Shown here: positions 16,281-25,627 of the stretch, in pieces
Position numbering within the stretch: position 1 is the stretch's first letter
Layout: each line of letters starts with the position of its first letter
Source of the DNA: an uncultured Collinsella sp.
Lineage (GTDB): Bacteria; Actinomycetota; Coriobacteriia; Coriobacteriales; Coriobacteriaceae
Length of the DNA stretch: 64,000 nucleotides
Assembly (NCBI GenBank): GCA_958445065.1
Contig: CAUCQW010000004.1
Location: forward strand, 1 to 64,000
Direction: 5' to 3'
The notes under the pieces: model-generated
The model's input: only the letters and a program-made list of their open reading frames with translations
Database searches by the model: none
What the model was told of the DNA's origin: nothing
Made by a program: the position numbers and the translations under genes

Positions 16281-17759
16281 ATGACTGAGACCGCTAAGAA
16301 AAAGCGCGGTATGCCTTCATCGTTCACCATTCTTCTTGCTCTGCTGGCAATTGTTGCAGTTGTTACCGTTATCGTCTCCGGCACGTCCGGCGGCGCGGTT
16401 ACTGCCGCCCGTCTGAGCGATTTCTGCACCGCCCCGATTAAGGGCTTCGCTGACGCTCTGCCCGTCTGCCTCTTCGTTATGATCCTGGGCGGCTTCCTTG
16501 GTATGATGACCGAGACCGGCGCTCTGGACAACGGCATCGCCGTCCTGGTGCAGAAGCTTAAGGGCAACGAGATCATGCTCATTCCCGTGCTGATGCTCAT
16601 CTTCTCCCTCGGTGGTACCACCTATGGTATGTGCGAGGAGACCGTTCCCTTCTACGCCCTGCTCGCCGCTACCATGATGGCTGCCGGCTTCGACCCGATG
16701 GTCGGCGCCGCTACCGTCCTGCTCGGCGCTGGCTGCGGCTGCTTGGGCTCCACGGTTAACCCGTTCGCCGTCGGCGCTGCCGTCGACGCCCTGACCGGCG
16801 TTGACATTGCCGTGAACCAGTCCATCATCATCGGCCTCGGTGCCGTCCTGTGGCTTGTTACCACCGTCATGTCCATCGTCTTCGTGATGAACTATGCCAA
16901 GAAGGTCAAGGCTGACAAGGGTTCCACCATCCTCTCGATGCAGGAGCTCAAGGACGCCGAGGAGGCACATGGCAAGGCTGCTTCCGAGGTCCACAAGGAG
17001 GTCAAGCTCACCGGTCGTCAGAAGGGTGTTCTGATCGCCTTCGCCTTCACCTTCGTCGTCATGATCGTCGGCTTCATCCCGCTGGCCGACCTCAACGAGG
17101 GCGTCGCCAACTTCTTTGACGCTGGCGCTGTCTACGATGCCGACGGTAATGCTGTCGTCCAGGGCTGGTCTGCCCTGATCACCGGCCTGCCCATTGGCCA
17201 GTGGTACTTCGACGAGGCTTCCACCTGGTTCTTCCTCATGGCTATCCTGATCGGTATCATCGGTGGCCTGTCCGAGAAGCAGATCGTCAACACCTTCATC
17301 ACCGGCGCTGCCGACATGATGTCCGTTGTTCTCGTCATCGCCCTCGCCCGTGGCATCTCCGTCCTCATGGCTAGCACCGGCCTCGACGTCTTCGTCCTCG
17401 ACGCTGCCGCCAATGCCCTGGCTGGCCTGTCCGGCGTGATCTTCGCTCCCATGAGCTTCCTGGTCTACTTCGGCCTGTCCTTCCTGATTCCTTCGACCTC
17501 CGGTATGGCCACCGTCTCCATGCCCATCATGGGACCGCTGGCTGTTAAGCTCGGCTTCTCGCCCGAGGTCATGGTCATGATCTTCTCCGCCGCCATCGGT
17601 GTCGTGAACCTGTTCACCCCGACCTCCGGCGCCATCATGGGCGGTCTCGCCCTGGCCAAGATCGAGTGGACGACCTGGCTCAAGTTTGCCCTTAAGCTCA
17701 TCGTCGCGCTCTCCGTCGTCTGCGCCGTCATCCTGACCGTCGCCTGCGTGCTGCTCTAA
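16281..17759 (+). CDS. arcD: YfcC-family transporter, probable arginine/ornithine antiporter
   Basis: A polytopic membrane protein of 492 residues (about 12 hydrophobic segments) of the YfcC/C4-dicarboxylate anaerobic carrier-like family, to which streptococcal ArcD proteins belong. Visible features include the glycine-rich GGTTYGMCEE, GAGCGCLGSTVNPFA, a second half-repeat with IPSTSGMATVSMPIMGPLA, and NLFTPTSGAIMGG. A charged cytoplasmic loop (KDAEEAHGKAASEVHKE) divides the halves. The start at 16281 is chosen for its spacing from GGGGGG; the ATG at 16272 is too close. The role is inferred from the arcA-arcB neighbourhood. Confidence 0.8.
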   Translation: MTETAKKKRGMPSSFTILLALLAIVAVVTVIVSGTSGGAVTAARLSDFCTAPIKGFADALPVCLFVMILGGFLGMMTETGALDNGIAVLVQKLKGNEIMLIPVLMLIFSLGGTTYGMCEETVPFYALLAATMMAAGFDPMVGAATVLLGAGCGCLGSTVNPFAVGAAVDALTGVDIAVNQSIIIGLGAVLWLVTTVMSIVFVMNYAKKVKADKGSTILSMQELKDAEEAHGKAASEVHKEVKLTGRQKGVLIAFAFTFVVMIVGFIPLADLNEGVANFFDAGAVYDADGNAVVQGWSALITGLPIGQWYFDEASTWFFLMAILIGIIGGLSEKQIVNTFITGAADMMSVVLVIALARGISVLMASTGLDVFVLDAAANALAGLSGVIFAPMSFLVYFGLSFLIPSTSGMATVSMPIMGPLAVKLGFSPEVMVMIFSAAIGVVNLFTPTSGAIMGGLALAKIEWTTWLKFALKLIVALSVVCAVILTVACVLL

Positions 17760-17860
17760 GTACCCAACGGGTACCCCACGGAAACCTTGACGATCCTGTA
17801 GAGGATCACCTGGTCATCGTCTGTCCGGTGGGGTCAACCCACCGGTAGACTCCTACCTTT

Positions 17861-17893
17861 AGCCCCCTCCCGTTCCGTGCGCGGGAGGGGGCG
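17861..17893 (+). terminator. Terminator of arcD
   Basis: GCCCCCTCCCG and CGGGAGGGGGC form an 11 bp stem about 100 bp after the stop. The T-run is absent. No gene is seen in the rest of 17760-18312 (553 bp), which is filled by the hairpins and palindromes listed next. Confidence 0.5.
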
Positions 17894-17900
17894 CACTTAT

Positions 17901-17927
17901 GTTGCGCGGTTCTACGAACCGCGCAAC
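17901..17927. repeat. Short perfect palindrome
   Basis: GTTGCGCGGTTC, loop TAC, and GAACCGCGCAAC: a 12 bp perfect stem immediately before element D1. Confidence 0.6.
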
Positions 17928-17940
17928 CAGTCGACGCTGC

Positions 17941-18040
17941 GCGCCGCCCAGGACGACAATTTGTCATTCAAAAGGCAAGGCATGACCAGAAGGTCTATGC
18001 CTTGCCTTTTTCATGCCAACTTGTGCGTCCTGGGCGGCGC
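17941..18040. repeat. Nested palindromic element D1
   Basis: Outer arms 17941-17963 and 18017-18040 are inverted repeats (15 bp perfect, then imperfect). Inside is a perfect 14 bp hairpin (17970-17983 with 17997-18010). The architecture, long outer arms around an inner hairpin, resembles family A although the sequence is unrelated. Confidence 0.65.
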
Positions 18041-18136
18041 TCGCTGTCCGTCCTCTACCCGCGGCGCTTTCCATTGTTGGTGCAGGGGGGCGCTTTATGA
18101 TGCAAAGGGGTCAGGTTAGTTTGCGCCAAAAAGGGG

Positions 18137-18205
18137 AAGTTGCGGTGGAATAGTTCCTGTTTGGCCGTCTTGAGGGGTTAAACGGGAACTATTTCACCGC
18201 AACTT
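18137..18205. repeat. Palindromic element C1
   Basis: A 26 bp stem whose only two non-Watson-Crick positions are G-T pairs (18137-18162 with 18180-18205). AAGTTGCGGTGGAATA, TGTTTGGCCGT and TTTCACCGCAA recur in element C2 at 57419. Wobble pairs instead of mismatches suggest the structure matters as RNA. Confidence 0.7.
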
Positions 18206-18267
18206 ATCGATGGCGTGTTTGGTTGGTGCCTGTTGATGGCCTGGGCTTCGGGGAGGGTCTGCTCCGT

Positions 18268-18273
18268 TATAAT
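18268..18273 (+). promoter_or_regulatory. -10 element for the DUF1846 gene
   Basis: A perfect TATAAT 40 bp upstream of the start; no good -35 is visible. Confidence 0.45.
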
Positions 18274-18312
18274 CGCCTAGAACATTAAATGGAAACGGGA
18301 CGGGAGCCATAC

Positions 18313-19794
18313 ATGCGCCAGGGTTTCGACAACGCGAAGTATATCGAGCTGCAGGCCGCTCATATTAAGGAGCGCATCTCGCAGTTTGGCGGCAAGCTGT
18401 ATTTGGAGTTTGGCGGCAAGCTGTTTGACGACTATCACGCGAGCCGCGTGCTGCCGGGTTTTGAGCCGGACAGCAAGTTTCGCATGCTCAAGAGCATAGC
18501 CGACGACGTCGAGGTCATCATCGCCATTAACGCGAACCACATCGAGAAGAACAAGGCTCGCGGTGACCTGGGCATTACCTATGACGAGGACGTTTTGCGC
18601 CTGGTCGACCTGTTCCGCGGCAATGGTTTTGCTGTCGCGGCCGTGGTCATCACCCAGTACGCCGGCCAGCCCGCCGCCGACGTCTTCCGTAATCGCCTAA
18701 ACGCGCTCGGTATTCCCGCCAAGCTGCACTATCCCATCGAGGGCTATCCCCACGACGTCGATCTGATCGTGTCCGACGACGGCTACGGCAAGAACGAGTT
18801 TGTCGAGACCACCCGTCCGCTCGTCGTGGTCACCGCGCCGGGTCCTGGCTCGGGTAAGCTCGCCACCTGCCTGTCGCAGCTCTATCACGAGCACAAACAC
18901 GGCACCGCCGCCGGCTACGCCAAGTTCGAGACTTTCCCGGTCTGGAATCTGCCCCTCACGCATCCGGTCAACATCGCCTATGAGGCCGCCACGGCCGACC
19001 TTGACGATGCCAATATCATCGACTCCTTCCACTTGGAGGCCTACAACAAGACCACGGTCAACTACAACCGTGACGTCGAGGCCTTCCCGGTGGTCCGTGC
19101 CCTGATGGAAAAGATCCTGGGCAAGAGCCCCTACCAGAGCCCCACCGACATGGGTGTTAATATGGTCGGCTTTGCCATCACCGATGACGATGCCTGTCGC
19201 GACGCTTCCAAGATGGAGATTGTCCGCCGCTACTTTACCGCGGTCGAAAATGTGCGCCGTACCGGCGTGGGCGATGAACAGGTTGATCGTCTCAAGATCA
19301 TTATGAAGAAGGCCGGTATCGACAAGAATTACTCGCCGGCACGCTCGGCCGCCCTTACCAGGGAGCAGCTGACGGGTGGCCCCGTAGGCGCCATGGTCAT
19401 GCCCGACGGCTCCGTGGTGACCGGCAAGACTTCCACGCGCCTGGGCTCCGCGAGCTCGCTCATCATGAATGCACTTAAGCATGTCTCGGGCGTTGACCTT
19501 GAGCTCGAGGTCATCAGCGATGAGGCGATCGAGCCTATCAGCAAGCTCAAGACGCATTTCCTGGGTAGCAAGAACCCGCGCCTGCACACCGACGAGACGC
19601 TTATGGCGCTCTCGATCACCTCGGCAACGAGCGAGACGGCGGCCCGCGTCCTTTCGGGCCTGGAGCAGCTGCGCGGGTGCGATGCCTTCTTTAGCGTGAT
19701 CATCTCGCCGACGGACGAGACGGTGTTGCGCAAGCTGGGCATCAACGTGTGCTGCGAGCCCAAGTTCGAGCGCCGTGGTTTCTTCCACCGCTAA
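18313..19794 (+). CDS. DUF1846 domain protein
   Basis: Conserved cytoplasmic protein of 493 residues, spanning the full length of the DUF1846 family, which has known structures but no assigned function. The start MRQGFDNAKYIELQ follows GGGAG by 7 nt. A Walker A-like stretch APGPGSGKLATCLSQ lies near residue 175, and the C-terminal half has GGPVGAMVMPDGSVVTGKTS. No signal peptide or membrane segment is seen. It is a single-gene unit with its own -10 and terminator, and nothing nearby suggests a pathway. Confidence 0.85.
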   Translation: MRQGFDNAKYIELQAAHIKERISQFGGKLYLEFGGKLFDDYHASRVLPGFEPDSKFRMLKSIADDVEVIIAINANHIEKNKARGDLGITYDEDVLRLVDLFRGNGFAVAAVVITQYAGQPAADVFRNRLNALGIPAKLHYPIEGYPHDVDLIVSDDGYGKNEFVETTRPLVVVTAPGPGSGKLATCLSQLYHEHKHGTAAGYAKFETFPVWNLPLTHPVNIAYEAATADLDDANIIDSFHLEAYNKTTVNYNRDVEAFPVVRALMEKILGKSPYQSPTDMGVNMVGFAITDDDACRDASKMEIVRRYFTAVENVRRTGVGDEQVDRLKIIMKKAGIDKNYSPARSAALTREQLTGGPVGAMVMPDGSVVTGKTSTRLGSASSLIMNALKHVSGVDLELEVISDEAIEPISKLKTHFLGSKNPRLHTDETLMALSITSATSETAARVLSGLEQLRGCDAFFSVIISPTDETVLRKLGINVCCEPKFERRGFFHR

Positions 19795-19813
19795 GCCTGG
19801 ATAAATTGGTCTG

Positions 19814-19853
19814 AAAGGGGCACATCGGGTATGCATTCGGTGTGCCCCTTTTA
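19814..19853 (+). terminator. Terminator of the DUF1846 gene
   Basis: AAAGGGGCACA and TGTGCCCCTTTT form the stem, followed by ATC. Confidence 0.8.
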
Positions 19854-20043
19854 TCAACAAAGCTACCGTTTAACCTAAAAATAGCCCGCTTACCTGCCTA
19901 TAAGCGATTTGGGCGGTATACAATAACCCTAATTGTTTCATCCTTTTGCGGGGATGCCGCATGATGGATGTTGCCGGCCATCATGGGGTGTGCCGGTCGC
20001 GCACGGTGCAAGTGATGCCCGTGCTCGGTTTGAGGAGGCTGCC

Positions 20044-20382
20044 ATGGCTGGCAAGGGTCGTGCGAGTGTCAACGATATGAAGCGTGTCGAGGTGCAGGTG
20101 CTGATGGAGATCGCACAGCTGTCCGAAGACAACGGCGGATTTTATGGCTTTTCGCGCAAGACGCTTGCCGAGCGTGTGGGGGTGTCTCCGTATCGCGCCC
20201 GCGCGGCAATTGAACGCTTGGAATCCGAAGACATCATCGAGGTCGTCTCGCGCTACAGCGACGACGGCGGCCAGCTCGCAAATGGTATTTGTCTCACGGA
20301 GCGTGGCGAGTGGTATCTAGAGGGCGTCCGTGCCGGCATGCTCGTGCGGGACTTGATCAAGGACGAAGTCGTCGATCGATAA
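20044..20382 (+). CDS. Winged helix-turn-helix protein, unknown regulon
   Basis: Small 112-residue protein. The start MAGKGRASVNDMKR follows GAGGAGG by 5 nt; longer in-frame starts are not supported. Residues about 35-65 (SRKTLAERVGVSPYRARAAIERLESEDII) form a helix-turn-helix, followed by a wing (VVSRYSDDGGQLANGICLTERGE) and an acidic C-terminal helix. The wing resembles MarR/GntR-type DNA-binding domains, but no effector domain is present. It is bounded by terminators on both sides, so it is monocistronic just upstream of pyrG. Its targets are unknown. Confidence 0.75.
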   Translation: MAGKGRASVNDMKRVEVQVLMEIAQLSEDNGGFYGFSRKTLAERVGVSPYRARAAIERLESEDIIEVVSRYSDDGGQLANGICLTERGEWYLEGVRAGMLVRDLIKDEVVDR

Positions 20383-20406
20383 CAGCGTGCATTCATAGTG
20401 GAAGCG

Positions 20407-20440
20407 ACGCCGTCTGGGCAACCGGACGGCGTTTTGTTTC
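20407..20440 (+). terminator. Terminator of the winged-helix gene
   Basis: ACGCCGTC and GACGGCGT form the stem, followed by TTTGTTT. Confidence 0.8.
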
Positions 20441-20554
20441 GAGATGGAGAAATACGATTGCGCGTAAGAAAAAATGCGTACGGCGCGCGTCGCGAGTATT
20501 ACAATGAAGATCCGTAAGATGTGTATGGACAACTTCTACGGGAAGCGCAGGTAA

Positions 20555-22222
<1,668 letters not shown>

Positions 22223-22224
22223 GG

Positions 22225-23166
22225 GTGCCGGCGAATAAGGAACATACCGAAGCTACTCCCTCGTCGCTCGCTGTGGCGGCGGGGGAGTATCTCGATTACC
22301 TCGCGGTCGAGCGGGGCTTGGCGCGCAATACGATTGCGGCCTACCGTCGTGACCTGACGACGTACTGCGCCTATCTGGGGCGGGCGGGCATTGTGTCTTT
22401 TGAAGAGGTGACCCGTCAGGTCGTGGAGGACTTTGTTGCCGATCGCCGCGACGGAGGCTATTCCGACGCCTCGGTGGAGCGCGCGCTTGCTGCCGTGAAG
22501 GGCCTGCATGCCTTTTTGGTGCGCGATGGGGCCGTGGCCCAAAACCCGACGGCAGCGTTGCGCCTGTCCAAAAAGGCAGATCGCCTGCCGGAATACCTTT
22601 CGGTAGAGGATGTCTCGGCACTGCTCGATCAAGACTTTCCCGAGGGCGAGATGGGACTGCGCGATCATGCCATCTTGGAAGTGCTTTACGGCTGCGGCTT
22701 GCGCGTGAGCGAGCTGGTTGGGCTCGATGTGGGCGATATCCATATTGATGACGGGTTTGTCCTGGTGCGCGGTAAGGGCTCCAAGGAGCGTCTGGCCCCG
22801 TTGGTGGGAAGCGCGGCGCGTGCCCTGACACACTATATAGGTGACGGGCGCACTCTCCTGGCCGCCCATGCTCGCGGGACGGAGACCTTGGCGGTCTTTT
22901 TAAATAAGAACGGGCGTCGCCTGTCGCGCCAGGCCGTGCATGCGATATGCGAGCGGTATGGGCGTCAGGTGGGGCTGGTGGGGCTCCATCCCCATACCTT
23001 GCGCCACTCCTTTGCCACTCATATGCTCGCGGGCGGTGCCGACCTGCGTGTGCTGCAGGAGATTTTGGGCCATGCCGATATTTCGACCACGCAGGTCTAC
23101 ACGCATGTCGACCGCACGCAACTGACCGAGGTCTATCTGGCGGCGCATCCGCTGGCACATCGCTAG
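22225..23166 (+). CDS. xerD: Tyrosine recombinase XerD
   Basis: Site-specific recombinase that with a XerC partner resolves chromosome dimers at dif. 313 residues from a GTG start; upstream in-frame starts would lie inside pyrG. The N-terminal SAM-like core-binding domain covers about 15-105. The catalytic set is Arg in GCGLRVSELVG, Lys in RGKGSKER, HxxR in HPHTLRHSFATHML, His in LGHADISTTQVYTH, and the Tyr of VYTHV. Whether it is XerD or the paralogous XerC is not decided by sequence alone. Confidence 0.88.
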   Translation: MPANKEHTEATPSSLAVAAGEYLDYLAVERGLARNTIAAYRRDLTTYCAYLGRAGIVSFEEVTRQVVEDFVADRRDGGYSDASVERALAAVKGLHAFLVRDGAVAQNPTAALRLSKKADRLPEYLSVEDVSALLDQDFPEGEMGLRDHAILEVLYGCGLRVSELVGLDVGDIHIDDGFVLVRGKGSKERLAPLVGSAARALTHYIGDGRTLLAAHARGTETLAVFLNKNGRRLSRQAVHAICERYGRQVGLVGLHPHTLRHSFATHMLAGGADLRVLQEILGHADISTTQVYTHVDRTQLTEVYLAAHPLAHR

Positions 23167-23201
23167 CACCTCGCTGACCTGCATATTTATAAATATTAAG
23201 G

Positions 23202-23268
23202 GGGACGGGCCCCAGATTGCCGAGATGCACTTTTGCGCGCACGGGCAATCTGGGGCCCGTCCCATTTT
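23202..23268 (+). terminator. Palindromic element E / terminator of pyrG-xerD
   Basis: A perfect 20 bp inverted repeat (23202-23221 with 23244-23263) around a 22 nt loop, followed by ATTTTT. It serves well as a terminator but is much longer than needed, like the other palindromic elements in the window. Confidence 0.75.
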
Positions 23269-23429
23269 TCGCTAGACACCGACGCGGTGGTGGGCCGTGT
23301 GTACCGTGGGTGGGGGAGTTTGGGGGCGATGTGAACGGTGTGTAAAGGGACGTAAAAATCGCCTCAAGGTCAACTTGAAGGTTGAGGTTCGCGGGCGTGG
23401 TTCTACAGGTGGCATCCCGCCTTTGCTGC

Positions 23430-23590
23430 AAACACAACATATTGTGTTTTCGAACATATGCTCGGGGGTGTTTTACAACATATTGGGGGTGGAATAGTGG
23501 GGTGGGGTGGGGGAAGGGGTGGGGAAAGGTGTTGAAAAATGGGGCGGTTCCCCATATTATTGATGACGTCGACAGGCGGGGTGGTTCCCC
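23430..23590 (+). promoter_or_regulatory. mraZ operator region
   Basis: The gap 23167-23628 holds, after element E, no gene but dense repeats: the palindrome AAACACAACATATTGTGTTT (23430-23449); ACAACATATTG again at 23475; TGGGG three times at 5 bp steps (23498, 23503, 23508) and once more at 23520; and two copies of GGGGYGGTTCCCC 37 bp apart (23541-23553, 23578-23590). TGGG-type direct repeats are what MraZ of other bacteria binds at its own promoter, so autoregulation is likely. Confidence 0.55.
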
Positions 23591-23628
23591 GCGTACGTGC
23601 CATCTGAGTAACCGAGGGGAGGGCGCAC

Positions 23629-24063
23629 ATGGGAATGACGGGTGCATATGAGCGCAATCTCGATGCAAAAGGTCGTCTATCCCTGCCTGCACCCCTTCGT
23701 GAGGAGCTTGGAGAGCACGTTCGCGTGTTCAAAGCCCTGGATGTCGATGCTCTGTACGTGTTCTCTGCCGAGGCCTTCGATAAGTGGGTCGAAGGACTCT
23801 TCGCGGGTCGTGAGGGCCACGAGGGTTTTAACCCGCGTGACATTAACGACCAGAAGCTCATGAGGGCGATCAACAAGCGCACCACGTCGATGGATGTGGA
23901 CAGCGCGGGTCGTATCGGTCTTTCTGAGTCTCTCCGCAAGCAGGCGAACCTCGACCGCGAGGTCACGGTTGTGGGTAACTACGACCACCTTGAGGTTTGG
24001 GACCGCGCTACGGCCGATGAGGACGATGACGACGAGGCCCTGCTGGACCTCTTCTTCTCGTAA
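23629..24063 (+). CDS. mraZ: Transcriptional regulator MraZ
   Basis: First gene of the dcw cluster: a DNA-binding protein with two AbrB-like SpoVT half-domains that represses the cluster in characterised bacteria. 144 residues. The two signature half-domains are visible as RNLDAKGRLSLPAPLREE (about 7-24) and DVDSAGRIGLSESLRKQ (about 87-103). An acidic tail (ATADEDDDDEALLDLFF) ends the protein. The ribosome site AGGGGAGGG precedes ATG. Confidence 0.95.
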   Translation: MGMTGAYERNLDAKGRLSLPAPLREELGEHVRVFKALDVDALYVFSAEAFDKWVEGLFAGREGHEGFNPRDINDQKLMRAINKRTTSMDVDSAGRIGLSESLRKQANLDREVTVVGNYDHLEVWDRATADEDDDDEALLDLFFS

Positions 24064-24083
24064 GGGCAAGGCATGAGTAACGG

Positions 24084-25049
24084 ATGGAGCGTGGGATCTT
24101 GACACAAGAATATCGGCATGAACCTGTCATGCTCGGCGAAGTGCTTGAGTCGCTGCAGCTAAAGAGCGGCTCCGTCGTCTGCGACTGCACCCTTGGCGGT
24201 GCCGGCCATTCGGTAAAGATGGCCGCGCAGGTGGGGGAGACCGGCCTTTTGCTCGGCGTCGATCAGGACGACATGGCCCTCGAGGCCGCTGGCGCCCGTC
24301 TGGACCGCGAGGTTCCCGGCGTACCGCACCAGCTGCTGAAGGGCAACTTCGGCGACTTGGACGAGCTGCTTTGCTCGGCCGAGGTGCCCGGGGTCGATGG
24401 CTTCCTGTTCGACTTGGGCGTTTCGTCGCCGCAACTCGATATCCCTGGCAGGGGCTTTTCGTACAACGAGGACGCCCCATTGGACATGCGGATGGATCCG
24501 GGTAACAACACCTTAAACGCAGCTGAGGTCATCAACACCTATAACGAACACGACCTCGCCCGGATTCTACGCGTCTACGGCGAAGAGAAGTTCGCCTCGC
24601 AGATCGCGCGTGAGATCGTGCGCCGCCGCGAGCATGAGCCGATCGAAACCACCGGTCAGTTTGTCGAGATCATCAAGGCTGGTATCCCCGCTGCCGCTCG
24701 TCGGCATGGCGGACACCCAGCCAAGAAGAGTTTCCAGGCCATTCGCATCGAGGTCAATCACGAACTCGATGTGCTCGAGCGAGGGCTTGACGCCGCCACA
24801 AGGTGGCTCAACCCGGGCGGACGCATCTGCGTTATCTCGTATCACTCGCTCGAGGACCGTATCGTAAAGAACCACTTTAAGGAGATGAGCCAGGGGTGCA
24901 CGTGTCCGCCGGAGATTCCGGTGTGCGTGTGCGGCAACGTGCCGATACTCAAGGTCATCACCCGCAAACCCTTGGTTGCCCAACCCGATGAGGTTGCGCG
25001 CAATCCTCGGGCGAGATCAGCCAAGATCCGCGTGGCGCAGCGTCTGTAG
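24084..25049 (+). CDS. rsmH: 16S rRNA (cytosine1402-N4)-methyltransferase RsmH
   Basis: SAM-dependent enzyme of the decoding centre; 321 residues if begun at ATG 24084. It has HEPVMLGEVLESL, the SAM loop CTLGGAGHSVKMAAQ, FDLGVSSPQLD, and RSAKIRVAQRL at the end. A TTG at 24099 gives the compact family N-terminus MTQEYRHEPVML and is better spaced from GGAG; it would overlap the stop of a 9-codon frame that begins at 24073. Either start is possible. Confidence 0.93.
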   Translation: MERGILTQEYRHEPVMLGEVLESLQLKSGSVVCDCTLGGAGHSVKMAAQVGETGLLLGVDQDDMALEAAGARLDREVPGVPHQLLKGNFGDLDELLCSAEVPGVDGFLFDLGVSSPQLDIPGRGFSYNEDAPLDMRMDPGNNTLNAAEVINTYNEHDLARILRVYGEEKFASQIAREIVRRREHEPIETTGQFVEIIKAGIPAAARRHGGHPAKKSFQAIRIEVNHELDVLERGLDAATRWLNPGGRICVISYHSLEDRIVKNHFKEMSQGCTCPPEIPVCVCGNVPILKVITRKPLVAQPDEVARNPRARSAKIRVAQRL

Positions 25050-25139
25050 ACGCGACCGCGCGATATTGGACCTCCCGCTCGTACCACAAACGAAGCTTAA
25101 ACACACTACCAACGTACTCGGGATGGGAGGCGGCATATC

Positions 25140-25610
25140 ATGGGCTACAACAACTCAAACGCAGCACTCGCCTATGATATGAACGCCATGCCCGCCTATC
25201 GTGAGGCACCGCAGGCCCCCGCTGCTCCCCGCGAGCAGCGCACACCGCGCTTTGATGTCTACACGGGCGCGGGCCGTCAGGCAAACCAGGCGGTAAGCCC
25301 GGTTTTCATGAGCGTTCTTAAAACGTTTTGCATCATTGCGGCCATCTTCATGACGATCGGTGTCGCCCGCGTGGCGCTCGCCGGCGTTACGGCCCAGGTG
25401 CTCAACAGCAACGCCGCGCTTACCAACACGCTTGAGAAGGCGACCGACGAGAGCTCCGACCTGGAGGTCATGCATTCGGTCTATGGTGCCGACACGCGCA
25501 TTCGCGACCTTGCGGGCGCTTATGGCATGGTGGAGCCCAGCGAGAGCGTTACACTTGATTTTTCGCAGGATGCAGCCGCGGGCGCTAGCTCGACCGCGAC
25601 CGCTCAGTAA
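25140..25610 (+). CDS. ftsL: FtsL-like septum protein
   Basis: Small bitopic membrane protein (156 residues) at the ftsL position between rsmH and ftsI. The N-terminal cytoplasmic part (about 58 residues) is Pro/Ala-rich, one membrane segment follows (VLKTFCIIAAIFMTIGVARVAL), then a periplasm-facing coiled-coil-like stretch (NSNAALTNTLEKATDESSDLEVMHS). Sequence similarity to known FtsL is low, so the call rests on topology and position. ATG with GGGAGGCG upstream. Confidence 0.75.
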   Translation: MGYNNSNAALAYDMNAMPAYREAPQAPAAPREQRTPRFDVYTGAGRQANQAVSPVFMSVLKTFCIIAAIFMTIGVARVALAGVTAQVLNSNAALTNTLEKATDESSDLEVMHSVYGADTRIRDLAGAYGMVEPSESVTLDFSQDAAAGASSTATAQ

Positions 25611-25627
25611 CAAGACGGTAGCTGAGT

